NCBI RefSeq assembly: GCF_031846515.1
Contig: NZ_JAVRHO010000033.1
Location: 1-27,336, forward strand
Direction: 5' to 3'
From: Autumnicola lenta
GTDB taxonomy: Bacteria > Bacteroidota > Bacteroidia > Flavobacteriales > Flavobacteriaceae
Length of the DNA stretch: 27,336 bases
Of the stretch, positions 1-7,696 are shown piece after piece. Under the pieces are notes generated by a model. The model did not search any database, was not told where the DNA came from, and saw only the letters and a list, made by a program, of their open reading frames with translations. Within the stretch, counting starts at the first letter, position 1; each line of letters opens with the position of its first letter. Made by a program: the position numbers and the translations under genes.

Positions 1-22
1 AATTCAGCACAATCAAAAAGCT

Positions 23-45
23 CCTTCCCTTTCTTTAAGGGAAGG
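23..45. repeat. Inverted repeat (hairpin), ccttcccttt type
   Basis: Nine-base arms ccttccctt (23-31) and aagggaagg (37-45) pair perfectly around a 5-base loop. A degenerate relative, tcctttaaaaaagggaagga, occurs near 17449-17469, so this looks like a dispersed intergenic repeat rather than a terminator of one gene. Confidence 0.6.
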
Positions 46-48
46 TGG

Positions 49-74
49 CTTCATCAGCATGCAAGCTGATGAAG
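49..74. repeat. Inverted repeat (hairpin)
   Basis: Ten-base arms cttcatcagc (49-58) and gctgatgaag (65-74) are perfectly complementary around a 6-base loop. It directly follows the 23-45 hairpin, and the two probably form one repeat unit. Confidence 0.6.
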
Positions 75-115
75 ACGGAAGGGTAAAAGTAGTTCTTCGT
101 TATCTTCAGGTCAAA

Positions 116-205
116 AATTTGCCATTTTTCAGCATTGGCTTTAGCTGGGTAGGAAATTCTAGGTTTATTGTCGGCAGATTCATGGTCACTTTATTCTCTT
201 CAGGT
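116..205. repeat. Dispersed direct repeat, copy 1 (left of TA module)
   Basis: About 90 bases that align with 909-1000. The best-conserved part is gccatttttcagcat followed by ggctttagctgg and taggaaattc; the similarity then fades through ggca and tttatt blocks to a ttc near the end. The two copies flank the toxin-antitoxin pair. Shorter matches to the left end occur near 198-221 and 20296-20326. Confidence 0.6.
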
Positions 206-303
206 CGATAATTGACATTTTTGAGGTGCCGCTATATTATCATGAAATTAATTAGGATTTAATCATGCATATACTCAAGCTTCCAGCAGGTCAATAAATA
301 TAT

Positions 304-311
304 TATATTTG
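304..311 (+). promoter_or_regulatory. -7 promoter element TATATTTG for TA operon
   Basis: The octamer matches the Bacteroidota -7 consensus TAnnTTTG exactly. It places the transcription start near 318, which fits translation from ATG 358 and not from a TTG at 325. No clear -33 element is visible in the AT-rich flank. Confidence 0.5.
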
Positions 312-326
312 TATATTATATATTTT

Positions 327-343
327 GTATGCCAAATGCATAC
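327..343. promoter_or_regulatory. Palindromic putative operator of TA operon
   Basis: Inverted repeat gtatgc-caaat-gcatac between the -7 element and the antitoxin start codon. Type II antitoxins usually repress their own operon by binding such palindromes, so an autoregulatory operator is inferred. Binding is not shown by sequence alone. Confidence 0.4.
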
Positions 344-357
344 TTAAGTTTAGAGAG

Positions 358-609
358 ATGAGAAAAAACATAGATATAGACGAACTGACTTTAAAGAAAA
401 TAAAATTGATTTCAGCCAATGAAAATATGAGTGTAAAAGCTCTTATGGAAAAGGCCGTTCGATTATTTGTCAAAAGCAAAGAAGAAGAAAAATACGCTTT
501 GCTTACTGATGAAGAAAAAGAAGATATTGGTCTTTTGTTGTTGATGCAGCAGGGAGATCCTGAAGATACAGTTTCTGAAGAAGAAATCTTTAAAATTCTA
601 CAGGAATGA
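358..609 (+). CDS. Type II antitoxin, ribbon-helix-helix-like
   Basis: An 83-residue acidic protein starting MRKNIDIDELTLKKIK. The short beta-like N-terminus followed by two predicted helices (about residues 9-35, including NMSVKALMEKAV) resembles ribbon-helix-helix DNA-binding antitoxins. The acidic C-terminus (about 45-83, rich in E and D) would be the toxin-neutralising tail. ATG 358 is preferred over an upstream TTG at 325 because the promoter and a palindrome lie at 304-343. Its stop overlaps the toxin start (ATGA, 606-609), the usual coupling in antitoxin-first modules. The family assignment rests on size, layout and partner more than on a diagnostic motif. Confidence 0.75.
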   Translation: MRKNIDIDELTLKKIKLISANENMSVKALMEKAVRLFVKSKEEEKYALLTDEEKEDIGLLLLMQQGDPEDTVSEEEIFKILQE

Positions 610-875
610 TAATAACCTATCATTCAAATTTAAAAAAGGATATCCGGAAAATTAACGATAGCAAAATAAAAAAAGCTTTACTGGATAAGATCCAGGAATT
701 GAAAAATTGCTCCAATATTAAAGAAGTTTCCGGAATAAAGAAATTAAAAGGACATTCCACTGCTTATAGAATAAGGATTGGTAATTATAGATTAGGTTTT
801 TTTGTCGAAGGAACTGAAACACTCCGACTACAGAGATTTGTTAAGAGAAATGATATCTATAAATTATTTCCTTAA
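606..875 (+). CDS. RelE/ParE-family type II toxin
   Basis: An 89-residue basic protein with the RelE/ParE pattern: an N-terminal helix pair rich in Lys (about 8-35), then KLKGHSTAYRIRIGNYRLGF (about 47-66), where the R-I-R-x-G-x-Y-R core is typical, and a C-terminal strand RFVKRNDIYKLFP. Members of this superfamily either cleave mRNA at the ribosome or inhibit gyrase; the sequence does not say which. It is full length for the family and intact, in contrast to the broken toxin at 16810-17125. It overlaps the antitoxin by 4 bases, so the two are translated together. Confidence 0.85.
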   Translation: MIITYHSNLKKDIRKINDSKIKKALLDKIQELKNCSNIKEVSGIKKLKGHSTAYRIRIGNYRLGFFVEGTETLRLQRFVKRNDIYKLFP

Positions 876-908
876 GATATCATCTAAACGTTGTATGTTC
901 CGTAGCCG

Positions 909-1000
909 ATAATTGCCATTTTTCAGCATCGGCATTAAGCTGGTTAGGAAATTCAAAAGATATTGATGGCAATTTGTGTTACCTTTATTTTTTCCGGAAT
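909..1000. repeat. Dispersed direct repeat, copy 2 (right of TA module)
   Basis: Second copy of the repeat at 116-205, in the same orientation. It shares gccatttttcagcat exactly, then ggcattaagctgg and taggaaattc, with weaker similarity onward to about position 1000. It sits between the toxin stop and mtgA. Confidence 0.6.
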
Positions 1001-1053
1001 AGCCATTTTGAAGCACAGACTTTTTTATTGAGAACTGAAAGAATTTATAAAGG

Positions 1054-1725
1054 ATGATAAAAAAAATATTCAGATTTATTCTGAAACTCATTGGTGCTTT
1101 ATTCCTTTTTTCAATCCTCATGGTAATTATCTATAAATGGGTGCCGGTTCCTTTTACGCCATTAATGGCGATCAGGTTTTTCGAAAATCCGCAGGAGGAT
1201 ATTAGGCATGATTGGGTAGAAATGACAGAAATTTCTGAAAATCTACAACTGGCGGTGATTGCAAGTGAAGATCAGAACTTCCCCAGCCATAGTGGTTTTG
1301 ATATGGAAGCCATAGAAAAGGCGATAGAAAATAATAGAAAAGGAAAAAGAGTGCGTGGGGCCAGCACCATCTCGCAACAAACAGCAAAAAATGTCTTTTT
1401 ATGGCCACAGCGCAGCTGGTTGCGCAAAGGTTTTGAAGTATATTTTACTTTTTTAATCGAACTTTTTTGGAGCAAAGAACGCATTCTGGAGGTTTATTTG
1501 AACAGTATAGAAATGGGAAAAAGCATTTACGGAGCCGAGGCTTCCGCACAGGCATGGTTCAATAAATCTGCTAATGGATTATCTCAGTATGAAGCGGCGG
1601 CGATTGCCGCCATTCTGCCAAACCCAAGGGAATATTCGGCAAATCCTGCCAGTAATTATATTCAGCAACGTAAAAACTGGATTGTACGGCAAATGAATAA
1701 TTTGGGGAAATTAAATTTTGAATGA
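1054..1725 (+). CDS. mtgA: Monofunctional peptidoglycan glycosyltransferase MtgA
   Basis: A 223-residue GT51 glycosyltransferase that polymerises lipid II into glycan strands at the outer face of the inner membrane. One N-terminal membrane anchor spans about residues 8-28. The GT51 motifs are present: SEDQNF (catalytic Glu, E72), RGASTISQQTAKN, and later ERILEVYLNSIEMG. No transpeptidase domain follows, so it is the monofunctional form and not a class A PBP; the length matches MtgA. ATG 1054 sits closely after an aagg sequence. A palindromic repeat follows the stop and may help to end transcription. Confidence 0.93.
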   Translation: MIKKIFRFILKLIGALFLFSILMVIIYKWVPVPFTPLMAIRFFENPQEDIRHDWVEMTEISENLQLAVIASEDQNFPSHSGFDMEAIEKAIENNRKGKRVRGASTISQQTAKNVFLWPQRSWLRKGFEVYFTFLIELFWSKERILEVYLNSIEMGKSIYGAEASAQAWFNKSANGLSQYEAAAIAAILPNPREYSANPASNYIQQRKNWIVRQMNNLGKLNFE

Positions 1726-1742
1726 GATTATCGAAGATTTGT

Positions 1743-1775
1743 AGACCTCACAGGTTTTTTAAACCTGTGAGGTCT
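1743..1775. repeat. Palindromic repeat PR-1 (acctcacagg type)
   Basis: Perfect 15-base arms (1743-1757 and 1761-1775) around a 3-base loop, beginning agacctcacagg and ending cctgtgaggtct. It is one of five copies of the same palindrome in this window. It lies after mtgA and could act as a transcription terminator, but lacks a strong T-run. Confidence 0.8.
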
Positions 1776-1852
1776 GGTTTCCTCTTAAAACTACTGGATA
1801 GATAATATATCAGTAATTTCAAACCACCTCATTATTTATAAGAAACACATAA

Positions 1853-2305
1853 ATGAATACTACAAAACAAACATTATTTGAAGCTTGTGAACAGTACGTT
1901 CAGGAAAGAATTAACCGTATTTCTTCTGCAATGAAAGATCTGGAAAGCGATCTGGAGAATGAATCCAAGAGCAGCGCAGGAGATAAATACGAAACCGGAA
2001 GAGAAATGATCAATATTGAGTGGAATAAGCTTTCCAATCAGTTACAGCAATTTAAAATGCTCAGGGAAACTCTGGATAAGGCAAAAAACAGGAAATCTAC
2101 CGGAAGAATTCAGTTGGGAAGCCTTATCATGACCAATATGGCCAGTTACATTATTGCTATTCCGGCAGGACAAATAGATATTGAAGGGGAGAAGTACTTT
2201 GCTATTGGAGCGAATTCTCCAATAGCACAAATTCTTCAGGACAAAGTAGCTGGAGAGGATTTCAGCTTTAACGGAAAAGCAAACCATATCATTTCGGTAG
2301 AATAG
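1853..2305 (+). CDS. GreA/GreB-like elongation factor-related protein
   Basis: A 150-residue protein. Residues about 1-85 form a likely coiled coil whose turn carries SSAGDKYETGREM; the Asp and Glu (D44, E47) sit where GreA has its catalytic D and E in GDLSENAEY. Residues about 90-150 resemble the GreA C-terminal FKBP-like domain, with GSLIMTN and ANSPIAQILQDKVAGEDFSF matching the family's SPlg-aLlgkkvGD pattern. This suggests binding in the RNA polymerase secondary channel, but it is divergent, and orthologues in databases may carry unrelated names. It stands alone between two palindromic repeats. The fold is fairly well supported; transcript-cleavage activity is a guess. Confidence 0.65.
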   Translation: MNTTKQTLFEACEQYVQERINRISSAMKDLESDLENESKSSAGDKYETGREMINIEWNKLSNQLQQFKMLRETLDKAKNRKSTGRIQLGSLIMTNMASYIIAIPAGQIDIEGEKYFAIGANSPIAQILQDKVAGEDFSFNGKANHIISVE

Positions 2306-2332
2306 TTTTCTTAAACTGTCAATTGTCAGGAT

Positions 2333-2367
2333 AAAACCTCACAGGTTTCCAAAACCTGTGAGGTTTT
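2333..2367. repeat. Palindromic repeat PR-2 (acctcacagg type)
   Basis: Perfect 16-base arms (2333-2348 and 2352-2367) with a 3-base loop, flanked by aaaa and tttt. It lies between two convergent genes, so it is well placed to act as a bidirectional terminator for the GreA-like gene and the ABC ATPase gene. Confidence 0.8.
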
Positions 2368-2384
2368 GAATTTTCAACTATAAC

Positions 2385-3350
2385 TCAGCAGCGGGATTCT
2401 ATTAGCTTCTCCGAAATCTTAAGTCCGGCGATGCTTCCCGGTTTTAATGCTGATGAATGCATAAAGAAAATATGTTGCCCTTTCAAATCGGCTTCTATTA
2501 ACCAGTTATAACCATGAAAATGGGCATTTTTCACCTTTGCCTTTATTTCAGATTTTGAACTGAATTTTATTTCTTCAGGATATAAAATGATCTTTTTTCT
2601 GCTCTTATCTGAAGGTTTTATGTTCTTCAGCAAAACTTCATTTACATCTCCAAAAAGCGAGGCGACATAAACATTCGGCGGATTTCCATACAACTCCTGC
2701 GGACTCGCTTCCGCATAAATCTTCTGATTCTTTAAAACGATGGTTTTATCAGCAAAAGAAAGTGCATCGGTACTGTCATGGGTGGCCACAATACAACTGA
2801 TATTTTCCTTTTTGAGGTAATCGAAAAGCCTGCGCCGCAAATTATTCTTCCTGAATTGATCGATATGACTAAAAGGTTCGTCGAGCAAAATAAGTTCCGG
2901 TTTCTTTGCCAAAGCACGTGCCAGCGCCACTCTTTGCTGTTGTCCGCCGCTAAGATGTTTAGCCTTTACATCCTTTAGTTCGTCCATTTCCACAACATCC
3001 AGCAGTTCCATAACCCTGCGTTTTTTCTTTACAGGATACATATTGCTGAGATATTTCCCCACGTTTTCTGCAACTGTTAAAGGCGGCATCAGGTCGAAAT
3101 CCTGGGCGAGATATTTCATAAAAGAATGTCCCGGAACTAAATTAAAGGCAGGCCCAAAGATTTGTTCGTTGTTCCAGATAATTTCCCCCTGTACATCGTG
3201 AAGGCCGTAAATTACTTGTAACAGCGTACTTTTACCACACCCGCTTTCACCAATAACAGAAATATTTTCTCCCTGTTTAACCTTAAAATTTATAGTATTT
3301 AGCACCGGTTCTTCGGCATAGGCAAAGGATACATTTTTAAGTTCTAGCAT
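2385..3350 (-). CDS. ABC transporter ATP-binding protein (PotA/FbpC-like)
   Basis: A 321-residue ATPase subunit. Walker A is GESGCGKST (34-42), the signature is LSGGQQQ (133-139), Walker B is LILLDEP (153-159), and an H-loop VATHD follows near 190. Residues about 235-321 form an extra domain like the TOBE/regulatory tails of polyamine, iron and maltose importer ATPases. No permease or binding-protein gene is adjacent, so the substrate cannot be read from context. The gene stands alone on the minus strand, divergent from the HAD gene with a 100-base gap, and ends at palindrome PR-2. Confidence 0.88.
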   Translation of the reverse strand: MLELKNVSFAYAEEPVLNTINFKVKQGENISVIGESGCGKSTLLQVIYGLHDVQGEIIWNNEQIFGPAFNLVPGHSFMKYLAQDFDLMPPLTVAENVGKYLSNMYPVKKKRRVMELLDVVEMDELKDVKAKHLSGGQQQRVALARALAKKPELILLDEPFSHIDQFRKNNLRRRLFDYLKKENISCIVATHDSTDALSFADKTIVLKNQKIYAEASPQELYGNPPNVYVASLFGDVNEVLLKNIKPSDKSRKKIILYPEEIKFSSKSEIKAKVKNAHFHGYNWLIEADLKGQHIFFMHSSALKPGSIAGLKISEKLIESRC

Positions 3351-3450
3351 AACAGAATAAACTCTTGTTTAGAAAATGATAAAGTTAAGGTCAGGAAGAC
3401 GAATCTTAGTATCTTTCTCTGGATAAATCTAATCAACTTTTATCAGAAAG

Positions 3451-4056
3451 ATGCAGGAAATTATAGTTTACGATCTTAACCAGACCTTATATAAAAAATC
3501 ATCTAAGGATGAATTTTTTAAATTCATTTGTTATAAAAAGGGCTATAAACTGGTGCACCTTTTTCAGATAGGTTTGCTTACTGCCGCTGGTAAACTCCGC
3601 CTGATGAGTAAAACTTATTTTAAAGAAAATTTCTATAATTACTTGAATAAACTTCCACCGGAACAAGTAGCTAAATATGCAAAACAATTCTGGGATGTAG
3701 AATTCCCTGAATTTTTTAGGGAGGAAATGGTAGCTGATATTATTGAAAAAGATAAGGCCGGAATAAAAGTTTTGATCGTTACCGGCGGTTTCGAAGTCTA
3801 TACCAAATATCTCGAAGAACTTTTACCTCTCAAAGTAATTGGTACGATCACCGAATATAAAAATCAGGATTATAAAATTATAGGGAAAACCTGTAATGAT
3901 GGTGAAAAATTAAGGCGACTCGACGCAGAAATAAATGGTGATTATAAGATTTTGGAAGCTTATTCAGATGACGACGAAGAAATTTTATATAAAGCTGAAA
4001 AAGGTTACTTACTCAAAGATGGAAAATTGGAATTAGTACAAGACAGCAAAAAATAG
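3451..4056 (+). CDS. HAD-superfamily hydrolase with DxN motif I
   Basis: A 201-residue HAD-like protein, PSPase-related by layout. Motif I reads YDLNQTL: the nucleophile Asp (D8) is there, but the general acid/base at +2 is Asn (N10) instead of Asp. A helical cap spans about 15-80. Motif II is LIVTGG, a lysine region GKTCNDGEKL follows, and the acidic motif is YSDDDEEIL. With motif I altered, phosphatase activity may be weak or changed; no substrate can be named. A near-consensus -7 element TATCTTTC lies at 3410-3417. A palindromic repeat follows the stop. Confidence 0.75.
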   Translation: MQEIIVYDLNQTLYKKSSKDEFFKFICYKKGYKLVHLFQIGLLTAAGKLRLMSKTYFKENFYNYLNKLPPEQVAKYAKQFWDVEFPEFFREEMVADIIEKDKAGIKVLIVTGGFEVYTKYLEELLPLKVIGTITEYKNQDYKIIGKTCNDGEKLRRLDAEINGDYKILEAYSDDDEEILYKAEKGYLLKDGKLELVQDSKK

Positions 4057-4075
4057 ATATCGATATTATAATGAA

Positions 4076-4108
4076 AAACCTCACAGGTTTTTAAAACCTG
4101 CGAGGTTT
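4076..4108. repeat. Palindromic repeat PR-3 (acctcacagg type)
   Basis: Sixteen-base arms with one mismatch (cctgcgagg in place of cctgtgagg on the right). It lies between the convergent HAD and prolyl oligopeptidase genes, where a bidirectional terminator would be expected. Confidence 0.75.
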
Positions 4109-4123
4109 GAACTTAAAAATAAA

Positions 4124-6280
4124 TTATCCTTTTACTTTCTCTTCCACCTTGTTCGGCAAAACTTCATGGCCCATATTGTACAAGGTAAAACCGAAAATAT
4201 CGGCATATTCTTCAATAATCATTTTGGTAGGTTTCCCTGCACCGTGACCGGCTTTGGTTTCAATCCTGATTAAAACAGGCTCGTTTCCTGCTTGTTTATC
4301 CTGTAATTCGGCAGCAAATTTAAATGAATGCGCGGGTACTACACGATCGTCATGATCTCCTGTAGTCACTAAAGTAGCGGGATATGCTGTGCCTTCTTCC
4401 AGGTTATGCACCGGTGAATAATTATACAGGTAATCAAACATTTCTTTATTGTCTTCTGCAGTACCATAATCATAAGCCCATCCTGCACCCGCGGTGAAAG
4501 TATGGTATCGCAACATATCCATAACACCAACAGCAGGAAGCGCCACCTTCATTAGATCGGGACGTTGGGTCATTGTAGCGCCAACCAGCAAACCTCCGTT
4601 AGAACCACCTCTAATTGCCAGATAATCGCTGGAGGTATAATTTTCTGCAATAAGATATTCTGCAGCAGCGATAAAGTCATCAAAAACATTCTGTTTCTTC
4701 ATTTTAATTCCGGCATCGTGCCATTCTTTGCCATATTCTCCGCCACCACGAAGGTTTGGAACTGCATAAATCCCGCCTTGTTCCATCCAAACGGCATTGG
4801 CTGTGCTAAAAGAAGGCGTAAGGCTAATGTTGAATCCGCCGTAACCGTAAAGGATAGTCGGGTTTTTTCCGTTGAGTTCCAGTCCTTTTTTGTGCGTGAT
4901 AATCATGGGAACTTTGGTTCCGTCTTCTGAAGTAAAAAACACCTGTTTGCTCTCGTAATCTTCAGTATTAAAGTCGATTTTCGGTTTGTTATAAACTTCA
5001 GAAGTTCCTTCTTCAATCTGGTGTTTATAGATAGTGCCCGGCGTTACATAATTTGTGAAACTGTAGTAAAGTACATCCTCTTCTTTTTTAGCACCAAATC
5101 CACCTGCAGAACCAATTCCGGGTAATTCAACATCCCGGACAAGGTTACCTTCGTAATCATATTGCTTTACTTTGGAAATTGCGTCTTCCATGTATTCAGC
5201 AAAGAAATATCCGCCGGCAGTGGAAGGGCTCAATACGTTTTCCGTCTCCGGAATAAAATCTTCCCAGTTTTCCGGCTGCGGATTGGCAGCGTCTACCGTA
5301 ACAATTTTACGGTTTGGAGCATCGAGGTTGGTGACCAGGAAAAGCTTGCTTCCCTCGTTATCTATCACATACGTATCGGTATCCTCATTGCCGATAATTG
5401 TCATAATCTGAGGGTCATCCTGGGAAAGGTCCATCATGAATAGTTTTCCTCCTGAAGTCGCATTTCTTGCTGAAATAAAAAGGAAACGATTATCCTCACT
5501 CACACTTCCACCCACATAGCGATGCTTCTGATCTTCAGTTCCGCCGAAAATTAGATTATCTTCACTCTGTTTTGTACCCAGTTTGTGATAAAACAGCCTG
5601 TGCTGATCTGTTTTTGCTGAAAGTTCGCTTCCTTCAGGCTTTTCGTAGCTGGAATAATAGAAACCTTCATCCCCTTTCCATGAAACTCCGCTGAATTTCA
5701 CATCTCTGATGCTATCTTCAGCAATTTCCTTGCTTTCAGTATCCATAATAATGATTTTTCTCCAGTCGCTTCCACCTTCAGAAATACTATAAGCCGCCAT
5801 TTTCCCATTTTCAGAAAAACTTAAACCGCTTAAGGAAGTGGTTCCGTCTTCACTAAATTTATTCGGATCCAGAAAAACCTCGGGCTCGGCATCTTCAGAT
5901 TGCTTGCGGTACACCACGTACTGGTCCTGCAATCCGTCATTCTTATAGAAATAAATATAATCTCCTTCCTTAAAAGGTGCGCTTATTTTTTCATAATTCC
6001 ATAATTCGGAAAGTCGGTTTTCCAGCTCTTTTCTAAACGGAATATTCTTTAAATAATCGAAGGTCACTTCGTTTTGAGCTTCTACCCAATTTTCAGTTTC
6101 TTCACTTCTATCGTCCTCCAACCAGCGGTATGGATCTTTTACTTCGGTTCCAAAGTAGTTGGTGACGGTGTCGACTTTCTTTGTTTCGGGATAATTCAAA
6201 GCAGTTTGTTCATTTCTGGAATTTTCGTTGCAACCTGCCAAGAGGCTAAGGCCAACAATTCCGGTTATTATTCTTCTCAT
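4124..6280 (-). CDS. Prolyl oligopeptidase (S9A), predicted lipoprotein
   Basis: A 718-residue serine peptidase that cleaves short peptides after proline. The N-terminus MRRIITGIVGLSLLAGC is a lipoprotein signal with its lipobox Cys at 17, so the enzyme is likely anchored outside the cytoplasm. Residues about 30-440 make the beta-propeller (it includes DPYRWLEDDRSEETENW, typical of the family), and about 450-705 the alpha/beta-hydrolase domain. The catalytic triad is visible: Ser560 in GGSNGG, Asp in GDHDDRVVP and His in AGHGAGKPT. Length is normal for a lipoprotein S9A enzyme. It is transcribed leftward after asd but separated from it by a terminator. No clear promoter was found upstream. 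Confidence 0.92.
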   Translation of the reverse strand: MRRIITGIVGLSLLAGCNENSRNEQTALNYPETKKVDTVTNYFGTEVKDPYRWLEDDRSEETENWVEAQNEVTFDYLKNIPFRKELENRLSELWNYEKISAPFKEGDYIYFYKNDGLQDQYVVYRKQSEDAEPEVFLDPNKFSEDGTTSLSGLSFSENGKMAAYSISEGGSDWRKIIIMDTESKEIAEDSIRDVKFSGVSWKGDEGFYYSSYEKPEGSELSAKTDQHRLFYHKLGTKQSEDNLIFGGTEDQKHRYVGGSVSEDNRFLFISARNATSGGKLFMMDLSQDDPQIMTIIGNEDTDTYVIDNEGSKLFLVTNLDAPNRKIVTVDAANPQPENWEDFIPETENVLSPSTAGGYFFAEYMEDAISKVKQYDYEGNLVRDVELPGIGSAGGFGAKKEEDVLYYSFTNYVTPGTIYKHQIEEGTSEVYNKPKIDFNTEDYESKQVFFTSEDGTKVPMIITHKKGLELNGKNPTILYGYGGFNISLTPSFSTANAVWMEQGGIYAVPNLRGGGEYGKEWHDAGIKMKKQNVFDDFIAAAEYLIAENYTSSDYLAIRGGSNGGLLVGATMTQRPDLMKVALPAVGVMDMLRYHTFTAGAGWAYDYGTAEDNKEMFDYLYNYSPVHNLEEGTAYPATLVTTGDHDDRVVPAHSFKFAAELQDKQAGNEPVLIRIETKAGHGAGKPTKMIIEEYADIFGFTLYNMGHEVLPNKVEEKVKG

Positions 6281-6322
6281 AAATAGGATTAAGGTTAAAT
6301 CTTGCTATGCAGATTAGTACGA

Positions 6323-6359
6323 AAAAATGCCTGCAGGTTACATTCCTACAGGCATTTTT
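6323..6359 (-). terminator. Rho-independent terminator after asd
   Basis: Fifteen-base arms, aaaaatgcctgcagg and cctacaggcattttt, with one mismatch and a 7-base loop. The A and T ends give a T-tract in both directions. It starts 22 bases past the asd stop, so it most likely ends asd transcription and isolates the peptidase gene. Confidence 0.8.
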
Positions 6360-6380
6360 AAAGGTACAGCTTAAAATTTT

Positions 6381-7370
6381 TTAAATAAGCTTGTTTTCCA
6401 AAAGGTATTCTGCAATCTGTACTGCATTTGTGGCGGCTCCTTTTCTTAAGTTATCGGCCACAACCCACATGTTCAGGGTATTTGGCTGCGAATAATCCCT
6501 TCTAATTCTTCCTACAAAAACATCGTCTTTGCCTTCAGCATAAATGGGCATTGGATACGTGTTTGTGTCAGGATTGTCCTGAACGGTAATTCCCGGAAAC
6601 TCACTTAGGATTTTTCTAACGTCCTTTTCATCAAAGTCCGATTCAAATTCAACGTTTACAGCTTCACTGTGGCCTCCAACAACAGGAATTCTAATTGCAG
6701 TGGCACTTACGTTTACAGAATCATCTCCAAGGATTTTCTTAGTTTCCTTAGTCAATTTCATTTCTTCTTTAGTATACCCATTTTCCTCGAAAACATCGCA
6801 ATGTGGTAATGCGTTTCTATGAATTGGGTAAGGATATGCCATTTCGCCTTTTTCTCCTGCATATTCATTTTCCAGCTGCTGAACGGCTTTGACGCCTGTT
6901 CCGGTAATGGACTGATAGGTAGAAACGACAACTCGTCTGATCTTATATTTGTCGTGCAGCGGTTTTAAAGCCATTAGTAACTGAATTGTAGAACAGTTAG
7001 GATTGGCTATAATTTTATCTTCGGCGGTAAGATCTTTAGCATTAATTTCAGGAATTACCAGTTTTTTGGTGGCATCCATTCTCCATGCTGAAGAGTTGTC
7101 TATCACGGTAGTTCCCACTTCAGCAAATTTTGGCGCCCACTCTAAAGAAGTTCCTCCTCCGGCAGAAAAAATTGCCAGATCTGGCTTTTTTGCCACGGCA
7201 GTCTCAAGGCCAATAACTTCATAGTCTTTGCCCTTGAAATTTACCTTTTTTCCAACCGATCTTTCTGAAGCAACCGGATATAATTCGTCTATTGGAAAAT
7301 TTCTTTCCGCTAATACTTTTAACATTACCTCGCCTACCATTCCGGTAGCGCCTACAACTGCTACTTTCAT
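6381..7370 (-). CDS. asd: Aspartate-semialdehyde dehydrogenase
   Basis: A 329-residue enzyme that reduces aspartyl phosphate to aspartate semialdehyde with NADPH, in the pathway to lysine, diaminopimelate, threonine and methionine. It has the N-terminal dinucleotide motif VGATGMVG (6-13), active-site Cys126 in NPNCSTIQ, the GTGVKAV loop near 157-163, and the catalytic His234 in VVGGHSEA. Full length and intact. A perfect -7 element (TACATTTG) lies at 7437-7444, giving a leader of about 60 bases that contains palindrome PR-4. A strong hairpin terminator follows. Confidence 0.97.
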   Translation of the reverse strand: MKVAVVGATGMVGEVMLKVLAERNFPIDELYPVASERSVGKKVNFKGKDYEVIGLETAVAKKPDLAIFSAGGGTSLEWAPKFAEVGTTVIDNSSAWRMDATKKLVIPEINAKDLTAEDKIIANPNCSTIQLLMALKPLHDKYKIRRVVVSTYQSITGTGVKAVQQLENEYAGEKGEMAYPYPIHRNALPHCDVFEENGYTKEEMKLTKETKKILGDDSVNVSATAIRIPVVGGHSEAVNVEFESDFDEKDVRKILSEFPGITVQDNPDTNTYPMPIYAEGKDDVFVGRIRRDYSQPNTLNMWVVADNLRKGAATNAVQIAEYLLENKLI

Positions 7371-7392
7371 TTTATATATTTTGTTTATTAGG

Positions 7393-7423
7393 AGACCTCA
7401 CAGGTTTCCAACCTGTGAGGTCT
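7393..7423. repeat. Palindromic repeat PR-4 inside the asd leader
   Basis: Fourteen-base perfect arms (7393-7406 and 7410-7423) around a 3-base loop. Unlike the other copies it lies upstream of a gene, between the probable asd promoter and the asd start codon, so it would be transcribed as a hairpin in the 5' leader. Confidence 0.8.
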
Positions 7424-7436
7424 TTATTTTCTGGTG

Positions 7437-7444
7437 CAAATGTA
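7437..7444 (-). promoter_or_regulatory. -7 promoter element TACATTTG for asd
   Basis: Exact match to TAnnTTTG read on the minus strand. The expected transcription start is near 7430, about 60 bases before the asd start codon. Confidence 0.5.
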
Positions 7445-7527
7445 TTGTACAAAAATTTACCGCCCTATGCTAACCGCTTAAATTTGATTGAAATATGGGT
7501 TTTTTATACTGATTTGTACAAATTGTT

Positions 7528-7560
7528 AAAAAAAGACCCCTTGCTCTCACAAGGGGTTTT
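7528..7560 (-). terminator. Terminator of the tdk-alr-mscL operon
   Basis: Stem accccttg (7536-7543) with caaggggt (7550-7557) and a 6-base loop. Seven A residues at 7528-7534 give a strong U-tract on the minus strand, the direction of mscL. It lies about 135 bases past the mscL stop. Confidence 0.8.
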
Positions 7561-7696
7561 GATTAATTGCTACTTTAAATATGCAGTATAGCGGTGCACG
7601 AATTTTTACTCGATAATTGAGATTTAAAGGTTCCCAGACTTGCCTGAACCAGGCTTTCTGTAATGCTTCCTGGGGCTTGTCCCGAGGCAGTTGTTC

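Larger units (their letters stand above)
1..303. other. Intergenic region made of short repeats
   Basis: I see no credible gene here. The stretch holds two hairpins (23-45 and 49-74), one copy of a roughly 90-base dispersed repeat (116-205), and a second short match to the start of that repeat near 198-221. It ends in an AT-rich promoter region for the toxin-antitoxin pair. Confidence 0.6.
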
